Shown one piece after another: positions 7,513 to 14,988 of a DNA stretch of 64,000 nucleotides (positions are counted from its first letter, which is position 1; each line of letters starts with the position of its first letter). The stretch covers positions 1,303,997 to 1,367,996 of the forward strand of contig NZ_LR027603.1 in the NCBI RefSeq assembly GCF_900605495.1, written 5' to 3'. The translations under genes and the position numbers were made by a program. This stretch comes from Bacilliculturomica massiliensis. GTDB taxonomy: Bacteria > Bacillota > Clostridia > Peptostreptococcales > Anaerovoracaceae. The notes below the pieces were generated by a model, which ran no database searches, was not told the DNA's origin, and saw only the letters and a program-made list of their open reading frames with translations.

Positions 7513-9243
7513 TCACAGACCGTAGATCTTAATGCGGTAGTAGAGCTTCTGCCGGGACATTCCAAGTTCCCGCGCCGTCCTGGCCACGTTCCCGCCGTTT
7601 CGCTTCAGCGCGCCGACAATCTTGTCTTTTTCCTCTTCCCTGATCTGCTCCAGCAGACCCGGTCCTCCGCTCTCCTCCTGGTTTATGATCCGGTCAGACT
7701 CCACGTCCCCGCTCTCCTCACCGGTGTGGAAGAAATATTCCGGAAGGTGGCGCTGTGCGACGCAGTCTTCATCGCGCCCCACCATATTCATCGCCGCCTC
7801 AAGCACATGGCTCAGCTGTCTCACATTACCCGGCCAGTCCGACTCTACGAAAAGCCTGACCACGTCCGCGTCCAGAGCTCTGACGTTCTTCCCCATCTTT
7901 TCGTTGTAGCGGGCGATGTAGTACTCCGCCAGTACCGGTATGTCGTCCCTGCGCATTCTCAGAGACGGGATCACAATGTAATGGACGGCCAGACGATAAA
8001 ACAGATCCTGACGAATGCGGTTTTCTCTCACCGCGTACACCGGATTTTCATTACAGGACGATATGATGCGGATATCGATGCGAATGGTGTGATTCGAACC
8101 GATACGGGTCACCATGCGCTCTTCCAGTACGCGCAGCAGCTTGGACTGGAGGAGAATGGACATGGAATTGATCTCATCGAGAAAAACGGTTCCCCCGTCG
8201 GCCTCCTCGAAGAGCCCGGCCTTATCCATGGCTCCCGTAAAAGACCCCTTAGTCGTTCCGAACAGAAGGCTTTCCAGCAGCGTTTCAGGGATCGCGGCAC
8301 AGTTGATGGCCAGGAACGGCTTCTCTCTGCGGGAACTGAAATTGTGGATGCTCTGAGCAAACATCTCCTTTCCTGTTCCCGTCTCGCCGATGATCAGAAT
8401 ATTAGAATCATTCTGCGCCGCCATTTTCGCCGTCTGAATACACTTTTCCATATCCGGATTCACATAAATGATATCCGCGAATGTATATCTGGCGTTTTTC
8501 TTCTCATAGTTTGGATCCGCCGCCAGCCTGCGCGCTTTGCCTCCGCTTCCATAATCCTCCTTCAGCAGGTGGAGCACCGCGTTGTAGTCGCGTACGATGG
8601 CGAAGGATCCGAATATTTTGCCGTGATAGAAAAGCGGCACCACGGAGGTGACGCAGTCCACCAGCGTCCCCTTTCTCGTATAATATACCTGGCGCACATT
8701 TTCGATGGGTTCTCTGGTCTTCAGCACGCGAAGCAGCAGGCTGGAGTTTTCATCCAGTGAATAGACATCCTTCGTATGCCGTCCGATCACAGCCTTCGGC
8801 TCGTAGTGATCGATCTTGCCCTGAGCGTCGTTATAGATGATGAGATTTCCGTTCTGATCCACCGCGTGAATGCCGTCCTGACAGTACTGCACCACGTTCT
8901 CCAGGATTTTTTTGCGCATGGTCTCCATGCCCAGCACCTCAAAGATCCACGCTTTCAGCACCGGCCCCCCTTCCGCATCGAGCTTCTGATATTTTACGTT
9001 GATCTGATGATTGTGGACGTCGTAAAAAAACTCCGTGTCCTCGGTGACGCCGTACTGCGCAAATACTTCCCGCAGCTGCTCCGCCACATTCCCCTGGGGA
9101 TCCAGGTCAAAGATCTCCAGGACCCGGGAGTTCGCTTCCATGAGCCGGTCCTTTTCATCCAGCAGGATCAGGCCCTTGTGCCGAAGATCAATAAAATCGA
9201 CCAGCTGTCTTATCAGTCTGTATACCATCTCGTTGTCGCTCAT
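7513..9243 (-). CDS. Sigma-54-dependent transcriptional activator (PAS-AAA-Fis)
   Basis: 576-residue enhancer-binding protein (ATG at 9243 with AAGGAG 7 nt upstream; an upstream in-frame extension lacks an RBS). The N-terminal 270 residues contain two PAS-like sensor segments (LLDEKDRLMEANSRVLEIFD and AVDQNGNLIIYNDAQGKID). The AAA+ domain has Walker A GETGTGKE, the sigma-54 contact loop GSFTGA and Walker B GGTVFLDEI. The C-terminus is a Fis-type HTH (NVARTARELGMSRQKLYYRI). It lies between the BCCT transporter and the EamA gene. The sigma-54 sites at 12737 and 13038 make it the obvious activator of mttB and of the OCD-corrinoid operon. The sensed molecule is probably the methylated substrate or a metabolite of it. 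Confidence 0.93.
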   Translation of the reverse strand: MSDNEMVYRLIRQLVDFIDLRHKGLILLDEKDRLMEANSRVLEIFDLDPQGNVAEQLREVFAQYGVTEDTEFFYDVHNHQINVKYQKLDAEGGPVLKAWIFEVLGMETMRKKILENVVQYCQDGIHAVDQNGNLIIYNDAQGKIDHYEPKAVIGRHTKDVYSLDENSSLLLRVLKTREPIENVRQVYYTRKGTLVDCVTSVVPLFYHGKIFGSFAIVRDYNAVLHLLKEDYGSGGKARRLAADPNYEKKNARYTFADIIYVNPDMEKCIQTAKMAAQNDSNILIIGETGTGKEMFAQSIHNFSSRREKPFLAINCAAIPETLLESLLFGTTKGSFTGAMDKAGLFEEADGGTVFLDEINSMSILLQSKLLRVLEERMVTRIGSNHTIRIDIRIISSCNENPVYAVRENRIRQDLFYRLAVHYIVIPSLRMRRDDIPVLAEYYIARYNEKMGKNVRALDADVVRLFVESDWPGNVRQLSHVLEAAMNMVGRDEDCVAQRHLPEYFFHTGEESGDVESDRIINQEESGGPGLLEQIREEEKDKIVGALKRNGGNVARTARELGMSRQKLYYRIKIYGL

Positions 9244-9383
9244 TCGCTGCTCCTTCCCAAATACCATGTTCATTTCTACGTTTGCCCTCCCCCGGCACGC
9301 TGCGCGCTTCCTCAGGGGAGGGTATATTCCTATGATAGGCAACGATCGCTGCGGACACAAGACTTGACAGCCGCAAATTTTTC

Positions 9384-11054
9384 CTACTCGGCGGCTTTGA
9401 GAGGAGCCTGATCCGCCTCAGAGCCTTCCACCGCCTTGATCTGATCGGGCTTCCTGTCGTAGACAGAGAGATCGCCCCCGCTGTACAGGTCGTATATATC
9501 CAGATGCTTCATGGCTTTGAAATGCGCCGCCATCTGGAAACAGCACACGATGCCGATGGGAAGTCCGCAGACGATGCAGGAGGTCTGCAGCGCCGAGGTC
9601 GCGTCCTCTCCTCCTGTGATCAGGAGTATGTAGGCGGCAAGGGCCATCATCACGCCCCAGAATATGCTGACGATCCGCGGAGGCTTTGCCTCGCCCGTCT
9701 CATCTTCAAATTCTTTCAGGGACATGGCCGCGATGGACATCGTCATGGACTCCGCCAGAGTCACGAATGACAGAATGACGATGACCAGCGCGATGATCTT
9801 CATGATCGCACTGAACGGCAGCTGTTCAAAGAAGGAGTACAGCGCCATGGCCGAGCCCACGTCGACGATATCCTGATAGATCGTGGATCTTCCCAGCATT
9901 TCCAGAATGATGCTGCCGTTTCCGAAGATTCCGAACCATGCAAAGATGAAAATGGACGGCGCGATCAGGTTGACCATGACAAACTCTCTGATGGTCCGTC
10001 CGTAAGCCAGCTTTACGAAGAACAGGCCGCACAGCGGGGCGAAGACAAAGAACCACGTATTGAAAAACACATTGTTCAGACCGATCCACCCCGTCTTCTC
10101 GATGGGATCGAGGAACAGAGACAGATTGACGAAATTCTGAGCGTACCTCCCTATGTTGGTGACCGTGAACTCCAGAACGTTAAAGGGATCGATGGCCAGG
10201 AAGGAAAAGATCAGAACGAAGAAATAAAGCGCGGTATTCAGGTTGCTGACGTAGGTTATTCCTTTGTGCAGGCCGGTTATGCTGGAGATCGTATAAAATG
10301 CCGTCATGATCGCCACGATGATCAGCCAGTTGACCGCGTTGCTGGGGAAGCCCACGATGATATCCAGCCCCTGGGCGATCTGCAGCGTTGCAAAGCCCAG
10401 AGACGTGGCGATTCCGCCGATGATGACGAAGATCGAAAGAGAGTCCACCAGATTGCCGATCCAGCCATAGGTCTTTTCTCCCAGCAGCGGATACAGCGAC
10501 GACGCGATGCGATACTTTTTCTTGCTGTTGTAGATCAGAAATACCAGACACACGCCCACGGCGGTATAGATCGCATAAGGATGAAGCGCCCAGTGCAGAA
10601 GCGTATAATCCATGGATGACAGGATCGCTTCCGGCGACATGGCTTCATAATGGAGAAACGGCGCGGGATTGTGCGCCAGCCACACTGGCTCGTACACGCC
10701 GTAATAATTGATCCCCACCGCAATGCCTGAAGTCAGGGTAATGGCGAACCACACGGCCGTTTTCATCTTCGGCTTGGCGTCAGGTCCTCCCAGACGGATC
10801 TTTCCGTACTTGCTGAACGCCGCCCATAGACAGAAGATAACGGTGAAAAAGGCAAGCGGTGTGATAAACCAGCTGAAGTATTTCGTTACGAAATTCAGCG
10901 CGGCGTTGGCACCGGCTGCAAATTTCTGTGGGAGTATCGCGCCGATCGCTACGAAGATCACCAGCACGATCCCCGAGGGGAAAAGCACCCACTTATTGAC
11001 GATATCGAAGAAACCTTTATTTGTATTGGATAATGTCGGCTGCTGTTTGTTCAT
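9384..11054 (-). CDS. BCCT-family betaine/carnitine/choline-type transporter
   Basis: 556-residue carrier with 12 predicted membrane segments. The BCCT family imports quaternary-ammonium compounds. Recognisable parts are SGIAVGINYYGVYEPVWL (TM3/4 region) and FFNTWFFVFAPLCGLF followed by GRTIREFVM (TM8 and loop). The TM8 aromatic cluster normally rich in Trp keeps only one Trp here, so the substrate-binding box differs from classic glycine-betaine carriers. The ATG at 11054 (GAGG 6 nt upstream) is preferred over a GTG at 11066. It is downstream of mttB, separated by a hairpin at 11119-11148, and probably co-transcribed. The context suggests import of the MttB substrate. Confidence 0.92.
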   Translation of the reverse strand: MNKQQPTLSNTNKGFFDIVNKWVLFPSGIVLVIFVAIGAILPQKFAAGANAALNFVTKYFSWFITPLAFFTVIFCLWAAFSKYGKIRLGGPDAKPKMKTAVWFAITLTSGIAVGINYYGVYEPVWLAHNPAPFLHYEAMSPEAILSSMDYTLLHWALHPYAIYTAVGVCLVFLIYNSKKKYRIASSLYPLLGEKTYGWIGNLVDSLSIFVIIGGIATSLGFATLQIAQGLDIIVGFPSNAVNWLIIVAIMTAFYTISSITGLHKGITYVSNLNTALYFFVLIFSFLAIDPFNVLEFTVTNIGRYAQNFVNLSLFLDPIEKTGWIGLNNVFFNTWFFVFAPLCGLFFVKLAYGRTIREFVMVNLIAPSIFIFAWFGIFGNGSIILEMLGRSTIYQDIVDVGSAMALYSFFEQLPFSAIMKIIALVIVILSFVTLAESMTMSIAAMSLKEFEDETGEAKPPRIVSIFWGVMMALAAYILLITGGEDATSALQTSCIVCGLPIGIVCCFQMAAHFKAMKHLDIYDLYSGGDLSVYDRKPDQIKAVEGSEADQAPLKAAE

Positions 11055-11118
11055 TTCTTTCCTCACTTTCCTACAATGATACGGGTTCTGCCTGTTAGAA
11101 ATGAAAACCAGAATGGAT

Positions 11119-11148
11119 CAATCAGGAAGGCTACCGCCTTCCTGATTG
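11119..11148 (-). terminator. Hairpin between mttB homologue and BCCT gene
   Basis: A perfect 13-bp stem (11119-11131 with 11136-11148) and a 4-nt loop TACC lie in the 154-bp gap. Only a weak T-rich tail follows on the minus strand, so it may act as a partial terminator or a stabilising 3' hairpin that lowers transporter expression relative to mttB. Confidence 0.6.
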
Positions 11149-11208
11149 AAAGTGAAGATGTCATTGTATACCGATAGTACCGTGGTCACCTTCGGCGTCT
11201 GCGGCGTC

Positions 11209-12660
11209 TCAGTATTTTGCGATCAGGTCCTTCAAAATATTGTCGCATTCCCGGACCACATCGTCGGCCAGCTTCTTGGGTTCGTGGGTCTCCAGGATCT
11301 TTTTGACCTTGGCGCTGGCCAGATCCTTCAGTTCCGGCTTGCCGCTGGCTTCCCAATTCGTGTAAACGCTGCGGCTGAACAGTTTGGGCAGCCACCACTC
11401 CGTCTTGAACTTTTCAAACGTCTGACGCTCGGCCAGGAAATTGCCTCCCGGTCCCACGCTCTTGATCACGTCCACGGCCAGAGATTCTTCCGTCACCTCG
11501 ATGCCGCGGATGATCCGCTTGGTCTGACCGATCAGCTCGTCGGCCACCACCAGGGCCTCCAGCGACGTCAGCAGGCCGGATTCCATGTATCCCACGTCAT
11601 GGATCAGATTTCCGCCGTAGAGCGCCGACATCAAAACGCTGGTAGCCATGTCGATCCCGTGCTGCTGATCCAGACACTTGGAATCGGAACAGCCTGCGGT
11701 AGTGAATACCGGCAGATTATAGTACTGCGACATTTTGCTCAGACCGCCCTGCAGCAGGTTGAACTCAGGAGAACCGTATGTGATCTGCATGGTCGCCATA
11801 TCCACGCAGGTACAGACGCCGCCCATGATGTAAGGCGCGCCCTCTCTGATCAGCTGGTTTACCACCAGTCCCGACAGGGATTCGGCCAGCTCCACGACCA
11901 TGGTGCCCGCCAGGGTGACCGGGGCCGTCATGCCGGCCTGCGCCGCCGAGGTGTAGACTGCAGGCAGACCGTGCTCCGCCATGGTCATCATGACGTCAAG
12001 GCCTTCGTTCTCGTGGACCAGCGGAGTGATCGGTTCAGAGTACAGGGAGAAGAACGGCAGTTTCTGCAGTTCCTCCAGACTTCCTCTCACCTTTACGCCC
12101 ATGGCTATCATGGCTTCTACGTTTTCGCGGTTGTACGCCCAGTGGAGGATGGGCTTCGGCGAATTCTCCATCATGGCTTTGAAGCAGTAAACGTCAAGTA
12201 CCTGAGTCTCCACGCCGTCGATCGTGCCGAAATCCATCAGATAATCGATATTGGGCAGCGCGTCCATCACTTTTACCGCCCGGCAGGTGTCGTCATAGGA
12301 AGGAATTTTTCTCTCGCCGGTGTAGGGATCCATGGTATTGATGACGGTGGGGCCCGGGCCGTAATAGAAGCGCTTTCCTCCCAGGATCATCTTGCTCTCC
12401 ATATCCTGAGAATACAGCGTCACCTGGGACGGCGCCGACTTCAGCGCTTTTTCCACCATAGCCGCGGGGAAACGGACCCGTCTGCCGTCAACAAAGGCTC
12501 CGCCCTTTTTCAAAATCTCCAGGGCCTTGTCGTTGTAGACATCCACGCCCACTTCTTTCAGGACCTCAAGAATGGCCTGATGAATCATCGCACACTGTGC
12601 GTCATTAAACACTTCGATTCCCAACTGCTGTCTGCTGGTGTAATTACTCAAATTATCCAT
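11209..12660 (-). CDS. Trimethylamine methyltransferase (MttB) family protein, non-pyrrolysine type
   Basis: 483-residue TIM-barrel methyltransferase of the MttB superfamily, which transfers a methyl group from a quaternary or tertiary amine to a corrinoid protein. Family segments include FYYGPGPTVINTMDPYTGERK, GMTAPVTLAGTMVVELAESL and FTTAGCSDSKCLDQQHG. The last is where true MttB carries pyrrolysine; here the frame is open with no amber codon, so this is the MtgB/MtpB/MtcB-like class acting on betaines. It is transcribed from a sigma-54 site at 12737-12751. BCCT and activator genes follow; the cognate corrinoid protein is divergent at 14228. Candidate substrates are glycine betaine, proline betaine, carnitine or related compounds; sequence alone does not decide. 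Confidence 0.92.
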   Translation of the reverse strand: MDNLSNYTSRQQLGIEVFNDAQCAMIHQAILEVLKEVGVDVYNDKALEILKKGGAFVDGRRVRFPAAMVEKALKSAPSQVTLYSQDMESKMILGGKRFYYGPGPTVINTMDPYTGERKIPSYDDTCRAVKVMDALPNIDYLMDFGTIDGVETQVLDVYCFKAMMENSPKPILHWAYNRENVEAMIAMGVKVRGSLEELQKLPFFSLYSEPITPLVHENEGLDVMMTMAEHGLPAVYTSAAQAGMTAPVTLAGTMVVELAESLSGLVVNQLIREGAPYIMGGVCTCVDMATMQITYGSPEFNLLQGGLSKMSQYYNLPVFTTAGCSDSKCLDQQHGIDMATSVLMSALYGGNLIHDVGYMESGLLTSLEALVVADELIGQTKRIIRGIEVTEESLAVDVIKSVGPGGNFLAERQTFEKFKTEWWLPKLFSRSVYTNWEASGKPELKDLASAKVKKILETHEPKKLADDVVRECDNILKDLIAKY

Positions 12661-12736
12661 CGTACTCTCCTTTTCATTCTACTTCACTCTGCGACTGACG
12701 CCAATGAACCGCATAAACCTTTACTCCGAATTTATC

Positions 12737-12753
12737 GCAATTTTCATGCCATT
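12737..12753 (-). promoter_or_regulatory. Sigma-54 (-24/-12) promoter of the mttB homologue
   Basis: On the minus strand TGGCATGAAAATTGCGA matches TGGCAc-N5-TTGCw, with GG (12749-12750) and GC (12737-12738) exactly 10 nt apart. The predicted start is near 12725, about 65 bp upstream of the mttB ATG. Confidence 0.88.
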
Positions 12754-12884
12754 CTGACGAACCTTAGGATTCTGAATATCGATGAAGGCGCGGATTCCTC
12801 AAAACTGGGCGTTCCTGTCTTACACGCCAGGTCTTCACCGGTCTTTCACCAGAAGATCGCTGCAAGCCGCGCCGCAGCAGGACG

Positions 12885-12921
12885 GTGTAAAAAATGTCTG
12901 ATATTTTTATTTTTCCTACAC
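12885..12921. promoter_or_regulatory. Candidate upstream activator site between divergent sigma-54 promoters
   Basis: A dyad GTGTAAAAAA ... TTTTTCCTACAC lies nearly midway between the two sigma-54 promoters, about 120-170 bp from each, a typical enhancer distance. It is AT-rich and imperfect. Assignment to the activator at 7513-9243 is inference. Confidence 0.35.
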
Positions 12922-13036
12922 TTTTTGTCTTTTTGTACAGTGCTCCCATCGAGACGCGCCCGCCGATCATCTGGAAAAACGGCGGCATTTCATCCTATTA
13001 AATGAAGGGAAAATACTTTTGTCTCACAGCTGCGTT

Positions 13037-13053
13037 CTGGCATGGGAATTGCT
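13037..13053 (+). promoter_or_regulatory. Sigma-54 (-24/-12) promoter of the OCD-corrinoid operon
   Basis: CTGGCATGGGAATTGCT: GG at 13039-13040 and GC at 13051-13052 are separated by 10 nt and the flanking bases match the consensus. The predicted start is near 13064, about 60 bp before the ATG at 13126. Confidence 0.9.
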
Positions 13054-13125
13054 TTATCTTAGTGGCAAGCATAAACCTTAGATCCAACGCGGTATTGTCA
13101 GTATGGAAATCGGGAGGAAAAATAT

Positions 13126-14169
13126 ATGAATTATGATCACGCTTATTTTGAAAAAGACAGAGAACATTTCGCTGAAAAGCTGAACGTGGGAAAGGAGATC
13201 CTGTACATCACCCGTGAAGAATGTGAGAACATCGGCATTACCCGGGACGACGCCCTGAATATCACAAAAAATACGCTGATATCCCACGGCAAAAAAGAGT
13301 ACGAGATGCCCGCGAAGATAGGGATCCATCCCTGGACAGAAGTGTTCTTCCACGCGATGCCTGCCTACGTGCCGGAGCAGCGGGCCCTCGGGTGTAAGTG
13401 GATCGAATGTTTTCCCAACAATCCGAAAAAGTACGATCTTCCTCAGACTACAGGACTGCTTATTCTGAACGACGTTCTCAGCGGTGTTCCTGTGGCCGTT
13501 ATGGATTGTACCTGGCTGACAGCTATGCGGACTCCTGCGGTCACCGTTCTCGCCGCCGCCGCTCTCCATCCAGACGCGGAGAACTTCGGCATGTTCGGCT
13601 GCGGCGTCCAGGGTATGGAGCACGTTCGCTTCGTACCGAAGACCTTAAAGCATCTGAAAAAGATCTACGTATATGACGTAGTGGAAGCGGCCGCCGACAA
13701 TCTCATCAAAACCGTTCAGCCGGAGATCGATGTAGAGATCATAAAAGCCGCGTCGCCTCAGGAGATCGCTGAAAAATGCGAGGTCATGAGTTCCGCTACC
13801 ATCATTCTGAAGGAGCCGCTGTGCGCGGTTAAGGATGAGTGGATCTCCGCGGGTCAGACCATCGTCCCCTGTGATATGAACACCTTCTTCGACCTTAAGA
13901 CACAGTATCGGGCGGACAAATACATCGTGGACAGCGTGGATGAGCATGAACTCTTTGCACAGATGGGCTACTTCCCCGCCGACAAAGGACTTCCTGAAGT
14001 ATATTGCCAGACCGGAGAGATCCTGGCGGGTCTCAAGGAAGGCCGCACTTCAAAGGACGAACTGATCGTCTGCAGCAATATCGGCATGTCCGTCTGCGAC
14101 GTCACCATGGCAAAAGCGATCTTTGACGCCGCCATCGAGAAAGGCGTCGGACAGAAACTGAAGTTATAG
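13126..14169 (+). CDS. Ornithine cyclodeaminase/mu-crystallin family protein
   Basis: 347-residue NAD(P)-dependent protein. The N-terminal half carries VMDCTWLTAMRTPAVTVLAA, matching the family D-x-x-x-L-T-x-x-R-T-x-A signature. The Rossmann fold starts at FGMFGCGVQGMEHV (GxGxQG), and CDMNTFFDL sits where ornithine cyclodeaminase has its catalytic Asp. The family includes ornithine cyclodeaminase, ketimine and pyrroline-carboxylate reductases and opine-like dehydrogenases. The gene is first in a sigma-54-controlled operon with a corrinoid protein, which suggests it processes the demethylated imino or amino acid. GGAGG lies upstream of the ATG. The exact reaction is unknown. Confidence 0.88.
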   Translation: MNYDHAYFEKDREHFAEKLNVGKEILYITREECENIGITRDDALNITKNTLISHGKKEYEMPAKIGIHPWTEVFFHAMPAYVPEQRALGCKWIECFPNNPKKYDLPQTTGLLILNDVLSGVPVAVMDCTWLTAMRTPAVTVLAAAALHPDAENFGMFGCGVQGMEHVRFVPKTLKHLKKIYVYDVVEAAADNLIKTVQPEIDVEIIKAASPQEIAEKCEVMSSATIILKEPLCAVKDEWISAGQTIVPCDMNTFFDLKTQYRADKYIVDSVDEHELFAQMGYFPADKGLPEVYCQTGEILAGLKEGRTSKDELIVCSNIGMSVCDVTMAKAIFDAAIEKGVGQKLKL

Positions 14170-14227
14170 CCGTAAACGTTACATAGTATTCCGGGAATTT
14201 GACGTTTAAAAAAGAGAGGGAAAAATT

Positions 14228-14851
14228 ATGAGTAATTACGCAATTCTTAGCGAGCATGTAGTCAACGGTAATGAGGCCGGCGTCGTCAGCGAAGTAAACG
14301 CTGCGCTGGCAAATAACGCGTCTCCTCTGGAAATCATCAATTCCGGCCTTCTGGCCGGTATGGATGTGGTCAGCGAACAATTTGCAAACGGCGATATGTT
14401 CGTACCCGAAGTTTTGATGTCGGCGAAGGCGATGTACGCCGGCATGGACATCGTAAAACCACTGCTGGGCGAAGGCGACATAGCGTCCCAGGGCACCGTG
14501 GTCATCGGCACAGTCAAAGGCGACCTGCACGACATCGGCAAAAACCTGGTGGTCATGATGATGGAGAGCTCCGGCTTTAAAGTCATCAACCTGGGGACCG
14601 ATACAAAGAAGGAGGATTTCGTGAAGGCTGCCAAGGAGCATAACGCCGATATCGTCGCCATGTCCGCCATGCTGACGACTACCATGGCTTACATGGACGA
14701 GATCATCAAGGCCTGTCAGGAAGCCGGAATCAGCGCGAAATACATGATCGGCGGCGCTCCTGTCACCCCGGCCTATGCGGAGAAGATCGGAGCGGTCTAT
14801 ACTGCCGATGCGGCCGCCGCCGCCGACAGAGCGAAGATCCTGGCCGGTTAG
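14228..14851 (+). CDS. Corrinoid protein of MttC/MtgC type
   Basis: 207-residue methyl carrier. An N-terminal helical cap (about 1-85) is followed by a Rossmann-like cobalamin-binding domain with the lower-axial-ligand motif DLHDIGKNL (D-x-H-x-x-G), then SAMLTTTM and GGAPVTPAYAEKIGA. In these systems it accepts a methyl group on Co(I) from the MttB-type enzyme and passes it to tetrahydrofolate through a second methyltransferase, which is not in this window. It lies 58 bp after the OCD-family gene in the same sigma-54 operon, ending at a strong terminator. Confidence 0.95.
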   Translation: MSNYAILSEHVVNGNEAGVVSEVNAALANNASPLEIINSGLLAGMDVVSEQFANGDMFVPEVLMSAKAMYAGMDIVKPLLGEGDIASQGTVVIGTVKGDLHDIGKNLVVMMMESSGFKVINLGTDTKKEDFVKAAKEHNADIVAMSAMLTTTMAYMDEIIKACQEAGISAKYMIGGAPVTPAYAEKIGAVYTADAAAAADRAKILAG

Positions 14852-14901
14852 CGCTCTTCAAAAACTCAACGAGCCATTTTGTCACTCTAATGTAAATTCC
14901 A

Positions 14902-14941
14902 CCAGAGAGACCCCGCGGAATATTCCGCGGGGTCTCTCTGG
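14902..14941. terminator. 40-bp perfect palindrome, bidirectional terminator
   Basis: A perfect inverted repeat with two 20-nt arms meets at the centre (GGAAT/ATTCC). It is GC-rich and is followed by TTTCTGCCC on the plus strand. It lies between the convergent corrinoid gene and the decarboxylase-fold gene, so it probably ends both transcripts. The absence of a loop is unusual. Confidence 0.75.
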
Positions 14942-14988
14942 TTTCTGCCCTTTCAGCTTTTTCTATTTTAATGCTGCGCTTTCATTCT

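Larger units (their letters stand above)
12661..13125. other. Divergent regulatory region of the methyltransferase island
   Basis: This 465-bp gene-free stretch holds the two sigma-54 promoters, the central AT-rich dyad, and an 11-bp direct repeat GCATAAACCTT at 12711-12721 and 13069-13079 inside the two 5' leaders. No convincing small gene was seen in it. Confidence 0.7.

Noticed and set aside
11209-12660. Possible pyrrolysine codon in the MttB homologue
   Set aside because: The frame is continuous with no in-frame TAG, and no pylRS-type genes were seen; this is the non-Pyl class.
11146-13005. 619-codon plus-strand frame opposite mttB
   Set aside because: Antisense to the well-conserved methyltransferase and crosses the regulatory region; composition is His/Arg/Gln-rich as in shadow frames.
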